From positions 62,001 through 126,000 of the forward strand of contig NZ_JALPNF010000008.1 in assembly GCF_023195535.1 (NCBI RefSeq): a DNA stretch of 64,000 nt. The letters run 5' to 3'. Made by a program: the position numbers and the translations under genes. The notes under the pieces are model-generated. The model was given only the letters and a program-made list of their open reading frames with translations. It was not told the DNA's origin and searched no databases. The DNA comes from Sphingomonas faeni. Lineage in GTDB: Bacteria > Pseudomonadota > Alphaproteobacteria > Sphingomonadales > Sphingomonadaceae. Shown piece after piece: positions 34,105 through 43,200 of this stretch; within the stretch, counting starts at the first letter, position 1, and each line of letters begins with the position of its first letter.

Positions 34105-34637
34105 GCGGCTGGAAGCCAGGCGACGCCAAACGCGCGACCGACTCGATGATACGGGTCGACCAGGCCGGAGAATATGGCGCGATTCGCATTTATGCGGGCC
34201 AATTGGCCGTGCTCGGCGACCGTCACCCGGCGTCGCGCTCGATCCACCACATGGCGCAGCAGGAGGAACGCCACCGTGCGTTCTTTGATCGTATGATCGT
34301 CGAACGCCGCGTGCGGCCGACAGTGTTGCAGCCGATCTGGAAAGTTGCGGGCTTTGCGCTCGGCGCGGTGACCGCCGCGATCAGCCCGCGGGCTGCGATG
34401 GCGTGCACCGCGGCGGTCGAGACCGAGATCGACAAGCATTACGAGGAGCAGCTCGGTCAGCTTGGCGCCAGCGATCCCGAGCTATCGGCGGCAATCGTCG
34501 ATTTTCAGGCTGAGGAACTCGAGCACAAGGCGACCGCGATCGCGGCGGGCGCCGAGGAAACGCCGGGCTATCCGGTTTTGAGCGCGGTAATCCGGCTCGG
34601 CTGCAAGGTCGCGATCGCTACCGCCAAACGGATCTAG
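34101..34637 (+). CDS. coq7: Ubiquinone biosynthesis protein Coq7 (demethoxyubiquinone hydroxylase)
   Basis: Coq7 hydroxylates demethoxyubiquinone in the penultimate step of ubiquinone synthesis, using a carboxylate-bridged di-iron site. The 178 residues give the ligands E24 (DQAGEYGAIRIYAG), E55 and H58 (QQEERHRAFF), then Glu and His in ETEIDKHYEEQL and AEELEHKATA. The start ATG overlaps the dsbB stop. The ctpA-dsbB-coq7 chain is tightly coupled and may tie disulfide formation to quinone supply, which is inference. Confidence 0.93.
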   Translation: MSGWKPGDAKRATDSMIRVDQAGEYGAIRIYAGQLAVLGDRHPASRSIHHMAQQEERHRAFFDRMIVERRVRPTVLQPIWKVAGFALGAVTAAISPRAAMACTAAVETEIDKHYEEQLGQLGASDPELSAAIVDFQAEELEHKATAIAAGAEETPGYPVLSAVIRLGCKVAIATAKRI

Positions 34638-34710
34638 CTGGACGGGAACCGAACAACGGATACGGCCGAGCGACTATAACAAGCCGAACGAACGCGTGGG
34701 AGTGATGCGT

Positions 34711-35220
34711 ATGAAGATGCTTTTTGCGGCGGCCTTGCTCGTCGCCGGCCCTGCGGTCGCACAGACTACGCCGCCGACGTCGAACGGCAATGTGGGACCG
34801 ACCCTCGCGCAACCGCCCGCCAAGGCTCCGGCACTGCCGGGTGCGACCCCTCGGTCCAAGCCGATAGTGGCGCCCCCGCAGGTTTCACGGAACGCGCCGA
34901 TCAACGGCGTCCTGACGCTGTTCGGTAACGAACGCTGCCCGACCAACGCGAACGGCGAAGAGATCGTCGTCTGCGTCCGCCGCAGCGCGCAGGAGCAATA
35001 CCGCGTTCCCAAGGAACTTCGCGAGTTCGTCGTGACCCCCGAAAACGCCAGCTGGGCGACCAGGGCTCAGGGGACGATGGACGCGGGCTCGGGCGTCAAT
35101 ACGATCGGCAGCTGTTCGGCCGTCGGCGCGGGCGGGGCCACTGGCTGCTTCGGCCAGCGAGTGAGAGAATCCCGCCTGGAGAACAAGACGCGCGCGGCGG
35201 AAGTCCCGGTTCTTCCCTAA
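34711..35220 (+). CDS. Secreted protein of unknown function
   Basis: This 169-residue protein has a clear signal peptide (MKMLFAAALLVAGPAVAQ) and a mature part with a Pro/Thr-rich N-terminal stretch, then NAPINGVLTLFGNERCPTNA and EEIVVCVRRSAQEQYRVP, and finally a Gly-rich region with SCSAVGAGGATGCF. Four Cys could form two disulfides. I do not recognise the family. GGGAG sits 8 bp before the ATG at 34711 but only 2 bp before 34705, so 34711 is preferred. Confidence 0.65.
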   Translation: MKMLFAAALLVAGPAVAQTTPPTSNGNVGPTLAQPPAKAPALPGATPRSKPIVAPPQVSRNAPINGVLTLFGNERCPTNANGEEIVVCVRRSAQEQYRVPKELREFVVTPENASWATRAQGTMDAGSGVNTIGSCSAVGAGGATGCFGQRVRESRLENKTRAAEVPVLP

Positions 35221-35608
35221 ACTTCCTTCGAAGCGAAACAGGACCTACACGACGAGAGCCTAGCTTTCGCTAGAATGACGGGTAGCGAAACCGGCCTCCT
35301 GATCCTGTTCATCCGTCACTCGAGCGATAGCTGGGGCGTCCTTACCGTGAGTGACGCCAATCGCACATGACGGCTCGTCTCGCTTAGAATACCGCTGACG
35401 CCGGACGCGATGATCCCAAGTGAGGCGCACGCTCGCGCCGTCCAGCGCGGCCTGGAATATGACCCGCGCCATCGTTCGACAGCGGCTCACCAGCCTGCGC
35501 TAGCCCGGAGATCGTCGCGGCGTATCAGCGCCGCGTCAGGCTCCTCGTTCCTAAGCGCCAAGACGACTTCCGCGCGCTGGCAAAGCGCCTGAAATATCCC
35601 CGAGAGGT
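35221..35608. other. 388-bp gap with decayed sequence
   Basis: Half-hairpins of the TAGCTTTCGCTAGAATGACGG type (35265-35285) and GTCACTCGAGCGATAGCTGG type (about 35316) look like eroded, tail-to-tail repeat ends. The last 110 bp read open on the plus strand (PEIVAAYQRRVRLLVPKRQD..., ending in TAA at about 35610) and could be the tail of a dead gene. Nothing can be assigned. Confidence 0.5.
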
Positions 35609-36241
35609 TTAAGGGTGACGCTTCAGCCCGCGGACGCGGTGCCAGATGTAGAAGGCGACCAGCGCGATCAGGACGATGCCGATCAGCAGGTCGGCGCTGT
35701 GGAACGCGGCCTTCACGCGCGGATCGCTGTCCCATTTGTCGCCGAGCTTCATGCCGACCCACGCCAATCCGAAGCACCACGGCCACGATCCGATGAAGGT
35801 GTAGAGGTGGAACGGCACCAGCTTCATCCGCGCGACGCCCGCGGGGAAGGCGATGAACGAGCGGATCACCGGCAGCAGGCGGCCGACCAGCACGGCCATC
35901 GAGCCCCAGCGCGCGAAGAACCGGTCGGCCGCATCGAGCTCGCCCGGCCCGATCAGGACGAAGCGGCCCCAGCGTTCGGCCATCGGTCGACCGCCGCGCT
36001 TGCCGACCTCATAGGCGACGATCGAGCCGAGATTGCACCCGATCGCGCCTGCGGTGGCGGCGAGATACAGGTCGAATCGCCCGGTCGAGACGAGGTAGCC
36101 CGCAAACGGCATGATGATTTCGGAGGGCAGCGGGATGCACGCGCTTTCGATCGCCATGAGCAAGGCGATGCCGACATAGCCACCGGACGAGATGACGCCG
36201 ATCGTGAAGGTGGCCAGCACGGCCAGGATCTTTTCGAACAT
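35609..36241 (-). CDS. DedA family membrane protein
   Basis: The 210-residue protein has five or six hydrophobic segments, an early GYVGIALLMAIESACIPLPSEIIMPFAGYLV region with the family Glu and Pro, and the FARWGSMAVLVGRLLPVIRSFIAFPAGVARM segment. DedA proteins are proposed lipid scramblases or proton-linked transporters; in some species they flip undecaprenyl phosphate or phospholipid. Ends HRVRGLKRHP. It is divergent from the aldo/keto reductase gene. Confidence 0.9.
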   Translation of the reverse strand: MFEKILAVLATFTIGVISSGGYVGIALLMAIESACIPLPSEIIMPFAGYLVSTGRFDLYLAATAGAIGCNLGSIVAYEVGKRGGRPMAERWGRFVLIGPGELDAADRFFARWGSMAVLVGRLLPVIRSFIAFPAGVARMKLVPFHLYTFIGSWPWCFGLAWVGMKLGDKWDSDPRVKAAFHSADLLIGIVLIALVAFYIWHRVRGLKRHP

Positions 36242-36321
36242 GGATCGGTCGATTGCGCGAACCGGGCGGCGAAGGGAAGAGGCAATCGGAACCGCCGGCC
36301 GTGTCGTGCGCTGTTTGCGGC

Positions 36322-37119
36322 ATGACAGATATTACACTCAACGACGGCCGCACCATGCCCCAGCTCGGCATGGGCACGTGGCAGATCCCCGATAGCCAGG
36401 CGGCGGCGATCGTCCGCGCCGGACTCGATATCGGCTTCCGTCTGGTCGACACCGCCGCGATCTATGAGAACGAGCGCGGCGTCGGCGACGGCTACAAAGG
36501 CTCGGACGCGTTCCTGACCACTAAGCTGTGGAACGATCGGCAGGGCGATGCCGAAGCGGCGATGGACGAGAGTCTCGCCATGCTCGGCGTCGAGTCGGTC
36601 GACCTGTACCTCATGCACTGGCCGGTGCCGAAACAGGACAAGTATGTCGAAGCTTGGAAGGCGATGATCGCCTTGCGCGATGCGGGTAAGGCCAAGTCGA
36701 TCGGCGTGTCGAACTTCCTTCCCGAGCATATCGACGCGATCGTCGCCGCCACCGGCGTGACCCCGGCGGTCAATCAGATCGAACTCCACCCGAACTTCCA
36801 GCAGCGCGAGCAGCGTGCGTATCATGTGGCGCACGGTATCGTGACGCAGAGCTGGAGCCCGCTGGGGCAGGGCAAAACGCTGTTGCAGGACGAGGCGATC
36901 GTCCGGATTGCCGACAAGCACGGGCGGACTCCGGCGCAGGTCATCCTGGCGTGGCATCTGGCGAACGGCTTCTCGGTCATCCCGAAGGCCTCGGATGCCG
37001 AGCATCTCGCGGACAATTTCGCGGCACTAAACCTTACGCTGGACGACGAAGACACGGCCGCGATCGAGGCGCTCGACGATCCGGCGGGCCGCTTGGGACC
37101 GGAACCGAACAGCATGTAA
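36322..37119 (+). CDS. Aldo/keto reductase
   Basis: This 265-residue NADPH-dependent oxidoreductase has the family tetrad: Asp (VDTAAIYENE), Tyr in the same segment, Lys (FLTTKLWND) and His (YLMHWPVP). Toward the C-terminus it has SWSPLGQGK and VIPKASDAEHLADNF, the NADPH-binding region. It resembles the 2,5-diketo-D-gluconate reductase and prostaglandin-F-synthase-like group. Substrate unknown. The ATG at 36322 gives the normal MTDITLNDGRTMPQLGMGTW start; a longer upstream frame is unlikely. Confidence 0.9.
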   Translation: MTDITLNDGRTMPQLGMGTWQIPDSQAAAIVRAGLDIGFRLVDTAAIYENERGVGDGYKGSDAFLTTKLWNDRQGDAEAAMDESLAMLGVESVDLYLMHWPVPKQDKYVEAWKAMIALRDAGKAKSIGVSNFLPEHIDAIVAATGVTPAVNQIELHPNFQQREQRAYHVAHGIVTQSWSPLGQGKTLLQDEAIVRIADKHGRTPAQVILAWHLANGFSVIPKASDAEHLADNFAALNLTLDDEDTAAIEALDDPAGRLGPEPNSM

Positions 37120-37151
37120 CGGGGTAAGGAGGAGACTCGGCTGAGACGCTC

Positions 37152-37231
37152 GTCATCCTGACGAAAGTCAGGACCCAGAGCCACGACCGCTATCCCCTGT
37201 AACCCTGGGTCCTGACTTTCGTCAGGATGAC
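37152..37231. repeat. 80-bp palindromic element, TCCTGAC-GAAA-GTCAGGA family
   Basis: GTCATCCTGACGAAAGTCAGG and its inverse TCCTGACTTTCGTCAGGATGAC flank a core with GGACCCAGAG / CCCTGGGTCC. Found between the convergent aldo/keto reductase and UdgX genes. Copies are at 49308 and (half) 57995. Confidence 0.88.
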
Positions 37232-37267
37232 GGACGGAGGGAGGGAGGGAAGCGGCGACGCCGACCT

Positions 37268-38653
37268 TCATCCGACCCGGCCGCCGACTACCCTCAAATC
37301 CTCCACGAACCGCGCATATTCCTCCCCCGCCTGCACGGGATCCGGCAACCGCAGCAGATAGCTCGGGTGCACCGTAATCCAGGCCTCACCACCATCCGGC
37401 AACTGCAACGCGCGCCCGCGCTCTCGCCCGATCGTCATGACCTTCCCGAACAACGATCGCGCCGCCGTCGCGCCCAGCGCTACCGTCACCTTCGGCTTGA
37501 TCAGCATCTGCTCCTGCTCGATCCACCAGCGACACGCATCGATCTCGCCCGCGCCCGGCTTGGCATGGATACGCCGCTTGCCGCGCTGCTCGAACTTGAA
37601 ATGCTTGACCGCGTTGGTGACGTAGGCGCGCGAGCGATCGACGCCGGCTTCGGCCATCGCCTTGTCGAACATCTGGCCCGCGGGCCCGACGAACGGTCGC
37701 CCGGCAAGATCCTCCTGGTCGCCTGGTTGCTCGCCGACGAACATCAGCGGCGCATCGACCGGGCCCTCCCCGAACACCGTCTGCGTCGCGGGCTTATACA
37801 ATGGACATCGCGTGCACCCGGCAGCCTCGTCCCGCAGCGCTTCCCACGCGATCAAGCTGTTGCCACCGACCGTGTCGCGCGCCTTCGCGATCATCCCGCT
37901 CTCCCTCGCCTGCGCCGCCGCCAGCAGGCCCGGCACCAGCGCGGTTTCGGGCATGTTCTTCCAGTATTTTTTTGGCATCTCTTTCAGCATCGCGCCGATC
38001 TTCACGCGCGCCGGGTTGAAGATGCTGGCGTAATAGGTCTTCCAGACCTCCTCGGTCGGATCGCCGTCGGGGGCGTCGGCCTTGCTCGCGCCGGGGCCTT
38101 CGCAGAGCGCCTTGCCGTCCCAGTGGATCGAGACCTCGGGCGTCAGGATCGACCAGCGCATGCTGGCGAAGCGGTTGACGAAGAACGCGGCGTTCGCGCG
38201 GACGATGTGGTGATCGGGCTCGAACCACGCGACGAACCGTGTTCCACCTTCCTCGTCGAGCTCGCGGAAACGCAGGAAGGCGCGCATCTTGTGGATATCG
38301 CGGCGGACATCCTTGGCGATCCGGTCGAGCCGTCGGACGAGCGGATCGGCGCGATCCTCGATCAGTTTGGGCTCGCGACGGAGGCGGAAGAGCAGCGTGT
38401 AAAGCAGCGCGAATCGTTCGGGATCACTGCCGAGAATCGCGCTGCGGGCGAGATCGAGGAACGCGCGTGGTACGGAGAACGCGCCAGGGGCTGGTACGGG
38501 TGCCGGGTCCGCAACGGTTGCGAAAAGATCGACCGGTTCGTCACCGACCTGCCAGACCACGTCGTCGGGCGGCACGTCCGCTGCGATCAGTCCGCGCGCG
38601 GCATCACGCCAGCCGTCGAAATCGTCGGGTTCGGAGAGGGTTACGACGCGCAT
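37268..38653 (-). CDS. udgX: UdgX-type uracil-DNA binding protein with N-terminal DUF4130 domain
   Basis: The C-terminal half (about 270-461) is a uracil-DNA glycosylase fold with cysteines of a [4Fe-4S] cluster beginning in CTRCPLY, the GEQPGDQEDLAGRPFVGPAG motif and K359-R360-R361-I362-H363. The KRRIH motif is the signature of UdgX, whose His forms a covalent link with the DNA at uracil sites. The N-terminal half (about 60-265) matches the DUF4130/TIGR03915-type domain, often encoded beside it. Start ATG 38653 is favoured. A radical-SAM gene lies 34 bp upstream. Confidence 0.88.
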   Translation of the reverse strand: MRVVTLSEPDDFDGWRDAARGLIAADVPPDDVVWQVGDEPVDLFATVADPAPVPAPGAFSVPRAFLDLARSAILGSDPERFALLYTLLFRLRREPKLIEDRADPLVRRLDRIAKDVRRDIHKMRAFLRFRELDEEGGTRFVAWFEPDHHIVRANAAFFVNRFASMRWSILTPEVSIHWDGKALCEGPGASKADAPDGDPTEEVWKTYYASIFNPARVKIGAMLKEMPKKYWKNMPETALVPGLLAAAQARESGMIAKARDTVGGNSLIAWEALRDEAAGCTRCPLYKPATQTVFGEGPVDAPLMFVGEQPGDQEDLAGRPFVGPAGQMFDKAMAEAGVDRSRAYVTNAVKHFKFEQRGKRRIHAKPGAGEIDACRWWIEQEQMLIKPKVTVALGATAARSLFGKVMTIGRERGRALQLPDGGEAWITVHPSYLLRLPDPVQAGEEYARFVEDLRVVGGRVG

Positions 38654-38687
38654 AATCCTCCCCGTTCCGGGGAGGAATGCGGAAGCG

Positions 38688-39932
38688 TCACGCGAACATT
38701 TCCATCTGCTTGGGCTTCGGCGCGACGATCGGGCGGAGTTCGGCACGGTCGGACAGGACGACGGGACGCCAATCCTCTGCGATGATGAAGGGGCGGATCT
38801 TGGCGACCGACACCGTCAGCCGCGCGACGTCGGCGAGGTGCAGGCGGCGCCAGCGGCGACTGGTGAGGATTCCGTTAACCGCCTTCACGCCGAGCCCGGG
38901 CACGCGCAGCAGCATTTCGCGCGGTGCGCGGTTCACGTCGACAGGAAACGACCCGCGAAATTTCAACGCCCAGGCGAGCTTCGGATCGATGTCGAGTGGG
39001 AGCATCCCCGTCGCATCATCGGCAGCCGCCACCACCTCATGCGGCTGGAACTCGTAGAACCGCATCAGCCAGTCCGACTGGTACAACCGGTGCTCGCGCA
39101 TCAACGGCGGACGTTGCAGCGGCAGCACCGCGCTCGCATCCGGGATCGGACTGAACGCCGAATAATACACGCGACGCAGCCCGAACCGGTCGTACAGGGT
39201 CGACGCCTTTCGCACGATGTCGCCATCCGTCGCCGCGTCTGCCCCGACGATCATCTGCGTCGACTGGCCGGCAGGCGCAAACTTCGGTGCAGACTTGTAT
39301 TTGGCCTTCGCATCCTTGCCGTCGATGATCGCGGCCTTCACCTCCGCCATCGCAGTCTCGATCCGCACCCCGTCCTTCTCGGGTGCAAGCCGCTTCAACC
39401 CGTTGGCCGTCGGCAACTCGACGTTGATCGACACACGATCCGCGTACAACCCGGCCTGGTGGACGAGTTCGGGATCAGCGTCGGGGATCGTCTTGAGGTG
39501 GATATACCCCCGGAAATGATGATCCTCGCGCAACGACCGCGCGACCTCGACCATCTGCTCCATCGTGTAGTTCGACGACGCAATGATCCCCGACGACAGG
39601 AACAGCCCCTCGATATAATTGCGCTTGTAGAAGGCGATCGTCAGGTCGACGACCTCCTTCGCCGTGAACCGCGCCCGCCGTACGTTCGAGCTCTTCCGGT
39701 TGATGCAGTAATGGCAGTCGAAGATGCAGCTGTTCGTCAGCAGGATCTTGAGCAACGAGATACACCGACCGTCCGGCGCATAGGCGTGGCAGATGCCCAT
39801 GCCTTCGGTCGAGCCTAGCCCCTTGCCGTCCTTCGAATTGCGCTTGGTCGTCCCCGACGACGCGCAGGACGCATCATATTTGGCCGCATCCGCAAGAATC
39901 TCGAGCTTTTCACGGGTATCGAGCTGCGCCAT
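38688..39932 (-). CDS. Putative DNA modification/repair radical SAM protein
   Basis: The 414-residue protein carries the radical-SAM CX3CX2C site at C69, C73 and C76 (NSCIFDCHYCINRK), a GHSGIIASSNYT-like substrate loop (LFLSSGIIASSNYT), and a C-terminal helix-hairpin-helix (VPGLGVKAVNGILTSRRW) that suggests DNA binding. This is the family predicted to work with UDG/UdgX (TIGR03916-like). The reaction is not known. It is followed by udgX on the same strand, as expected for this cassette. No SPASM domain is seen. Confidence 0.88.
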   Translation of the reverse strand: MAQLDTREKLEILADAAKYDASCASSGTTKRNSKDGKGLGSTEGMGICHAYAPDGRCISLLKILLTNSCIFDCHYCINRKSSNVRRARFTAKEVVDLTIAFYKRNYIEGLFLSSGIIASSNYTMEQMVEVARSLREDHHFRGYIHLKTIPDADPELVHQAGLYADRVSINVELPTANGLKRLAPEKDGVRIETAMAEVKAAIIDGKDAKAKYKSAPKFAPAGQSTQMIVGADAATDGDIVRKASTLYDRFGLRRVYYSAFSPIPDASAVLPLQRPPLMREHRLYQSDWLMRFYEFQPHEVVAAADDATGMLPLDIDPKLAWALKFRGSFPVDVNRAPREMLLRVPGLGVKAVNGILTSRRWRRLHLADVARLTVSVAKIRPFIIAEDWRPVVLSDRAELRPIVAPKPKQMEMFA

Positions 39933-39999
39933 CCGTTCGTCTTACGTTCCGCTATCGCACGTGTCGATTGATCGACATCAACCATCCCCGTGATAGGCG

Positions 40000-40176
40000 T
40001 CAGTCGAAGACATACCGGAACAGGTCGACGAACCCGCCGAGGCTGACGGGCAGGAGCAGCAGGACCAGCGCGTAGAACAGCAGGATGCGACTCAACGCCT
40101 TTTCGTGGCGGAACACAGGCTTGCGTGGGGGAAGGTCTTCCTTGCGCGGCCAGATGCTGGATTCGTCGAGGAACAT
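40000..40176 (-). CDS. Small single-span membrane protein
   Basis: The 58-residue protein (MFLDESSIWPRKEDLPPRKP then a basic stretch) has one C-terminal hydrophobic helix, SRILLFYALVLLLLPVSLGG. An upstream TTG at 40215 could extend it by 13 residues, but the ATG at 40176 looks better. Neighbours are smc upstream on the same strand, with 64 bp between, and the radical-SAM gene downstream. I recognise no family; small proteins of this kind are common in Sphingomonas. Confidence 0.6.
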   Translation of the reverse strand: MFLDESSIWPRKEDLPPRKPVFRHEKALSRILLFYALVLLLLPVSLGGFVDLFRYVFD

Positions 40177-40240
40177 CCGCGCGGTATACCGCAAATCTAC
40201 CGAGCGTTCGGGCAAAATAATGCGGAAAAATCGATCTGTA

Positions 40241-43200
40241 TCATTCAGCCGCCAACAGCCCCGTCGCAGCCTGCAGGTCGACCGAGACGAGCCGGCTGAC
40301 GCCGCGTTCGATCATCGTCACGCCGAACAGGCGGTGCATGCGGCTCATCGTGACGGCGTTGTGCGTGACGACGAGGTAGCGCGTGTCGGTGTCACGGGAC
40401 ATGCGGTCGAGCAGGTCGCAGAAGCGTTCGATATTGGCGTCGTCGAGCGGTGCGTCGACTTCATCGAGGACGCAGATCGGTGCGGGGTTGGTGAGGAACA
40501 GGCCGAAGATCAGCGCGACCGCGGTGAGCGCTTGCTCGCCGCCTGAGAGCAGTGTGAGCGATTGCAGGCGCTTGCCGGGCGGTTGCGCCATGATCTCGAG
40601 TCCGGCTTCGAGCGGGTCGTCGGAGTCGATCAGTTCGAGATGCGCGGCGCCGCCGTCGAAGAGGGTGGTGAAGAGGCGCTGGAAATGGCCGTTCACCGCC
40701 TCGAACGCGGCGAGCAGGCGCTGGCGGCCTTCGCGATTGAGCGTGCCGATCGAGCCGCGGAGGCGGTTGACCGCCTGGCCTAGTTCTTCGCGTTCGACGG
40801 CGTTGCCCCGCGTGGAATCTTCGAGTTCGGCGAGTTCGGTTTCGGCGACGAGGTTGACCGGGCCAATACGTTCGCGGTCGGTGGTCAGGCGGTCATGGGT
40901 GGCGGACTCCTCGGCTGGCGCGCGGACGTCGGCGACTGCGAAGCCGAGACGTTCGGGGAGGACGGGGGCGGGGCATTGGAAGCGCTCGCCAGAGAGGCGG
41001 CCGAGATCGAGGCGGCGGGCTTCGTGGTTTTCGACGCGGGCGATCGCACCGGCGCGGGCTTCGCGGGCTTGGGAAAGGGCTTCGGTGGCGGTGCGGTGGG
41101 CGTCGTCGGCGGTGCGGGCGGCGGTTTCTGCAGCGCGCTCGGTAGCGAGCAGGGTGTCGGCGGTGGCGCGGGCTTCCTGGTGTTCGCCGTCCAGCGTGGC
41201 GATTTCCACTTCGAGCGTCGCGGGGCGATCAGCGATGGCGGCGAGGTCGACGCCTAGGGTCGTTTCCCGCGTGTCCATGGCGGCGATGCGCTTGGCGGCC
41301 TCCCCGGCGCGCGCGCGCCAGCTTCGGGTGTCCGCTTGGGCGGCGGCAAGGCGTTCGCGGTGGGTGGCGATGCTGCGGTCTAGCGTGGTGCGATCGGCGC
41401 GGGCCTGCGCGACCGCGGCGCGGCTGCGTTCGGCGTCGTATTGCAGCGCGGCGACCTGGCGGGCGTTGGCGGTGCCGTCCGGGACGGCGGCCATCGCGGC
41501 CTCGGCGCGGGAGCGTTCGGCGTGCGCTTCGGCGACGTCGTCGGCAATGCGGTGCGCGCGGACGTCGAGGTCGGTGCGTTGGGTGGCGAGGCGTTCTAGC
41601 GCTGATGTGGCGCGGTCTTCGTTGCGGGTGGCGTCGCGCGCGGTGGTTTCCGCGCGTTGCAGGGCGGCGCGGGCGGTTTGCGACTGGCGGCGGGCTTCGG
41701 CGATGTGATGGTCGATTGCGGCGCGCGCGTGTTCGGCTTTTTCGAGAGCGGTGGCCGCTGCGGGGCGTGCGGCCTGGAGCGCAGCGAGGCGGTTGCGGCG
41801 GACGAGGCGTTCGGCGGCGGCCGCGCCGGTGCCGGTTGCGGTGAACCCGTCCCAGCGGCGGAGTCGGCCGTCCCGGGTAACGATGCGCTGGCCGACGGCG
41901 AGATATTGGTTGGTGTCGGTGTCGACGACGAATACCTGTTCGAGCCTGCGGGCGAGGGCGGGGGGCGCGTCGACATGCTTTGCCAGCGGTTCGGCGTCGG
42001 CGGGCGCTTTGGGGTCTTCGTCGCGGGGCTCGCCGCCGGTCCATGCGTCGAGGCTGGTGTCGAAATCGTCGCCGAGTGCTGCCGCCAGCGCGCGTTCATA
42101 GCCTGTGCTGGCCGAGACGTGGTCGAGCAGTCGGTTGCGGCCTGAACTTTGCGTGGCTTTGGTGAGCGCGGCCACTTCGCTGTCGATCGCGGCGAGGTCC
42201 GCGCGGGCGGTGGCGCGGGTGGTTTCGGCGGCGTCCCGTGCGCCGGTCGCGGCGGCTTCGTCGGTGTCTGCGCGGGCGATGGCCTGGCGGGCGGACTCGG
42301 CGGCAGCGGTTGCGGTGCGCCGGGCTTCGGCGGCAGTTTCTCGCTCGGCGTTCAGCGGGGCGGGGTCGCCGAGGGAACGGAGGGCAGCGGCGATCTGGGC
42401 GGCGTCGCGATCGGCGCGGTCGGCGCGGGTGCGGGCGGCGGCGAGGGCTGCGCTGGCGACGCGGACTTCGGCGGCGTCGCGGGCCTGGGTGGCGAGCGCC
42501 TGGGCGAGTGAGACCTCGGCGTCTCGGGCTTTGCGTTCGGTGTCGGCGAGCGCGGCGTCGAGATCGGGGATTGCGGCGGTGGCGTCGACGATCGCGGTGT
42601 CGAGCGCCTTGGCCTCGTCGGCGAGGCGGGCGAGCGCGGCGGCGGCGTCGCTGGCGAGCGATCCTTCGCGGGCGCGGTCGTCGGCGATGCGGGTGCGCGC
42701 GTCGGCAAGGTCGGCGATCCTGCGTTCGACGCCGGCCTTTTCGGTTTTCAGCGAGGCGAGGCGGTGGGCGAGATCGCCGACGCGGTCGCGGGCGGCGAGG
42801 GCTGTGGTGCGGGCGGCGGAGACGGCTTCGACCGCGCGGTGCTGATCTGCGGCGGCTGCGCGTTCGGCGTCGGTGCTGGCGCGGACGCGGGCTTCGGCGG
42901 CGGTGGCTTCGGCCTTGGCGGCGTCGGATGCGGCGGCGGCTTCGCGCCAGCGGGCGAAAAGCGTGCGGGCTTCGGCGACGCGGATCTGGGCGGAGATCAG
43001 GCGATAGCGTTCGGCGGCGCGGGCCTGGCGTTTCAGCGTGGCGGCGCGTGCGTCCTGGTCCGAGATGATCTCGTCGAGCTTGGCGAGGTTGGCTTCGGTG
43101 GCGCGGAGTTTGCCCTCGGCGTCTTTGCGGCGCACGTGCAGCCCGGCGATCCCGGCGGCTTCCTCCAGCATCGCGCGGCGGTCGGCGGGCTTGGCGGCGA

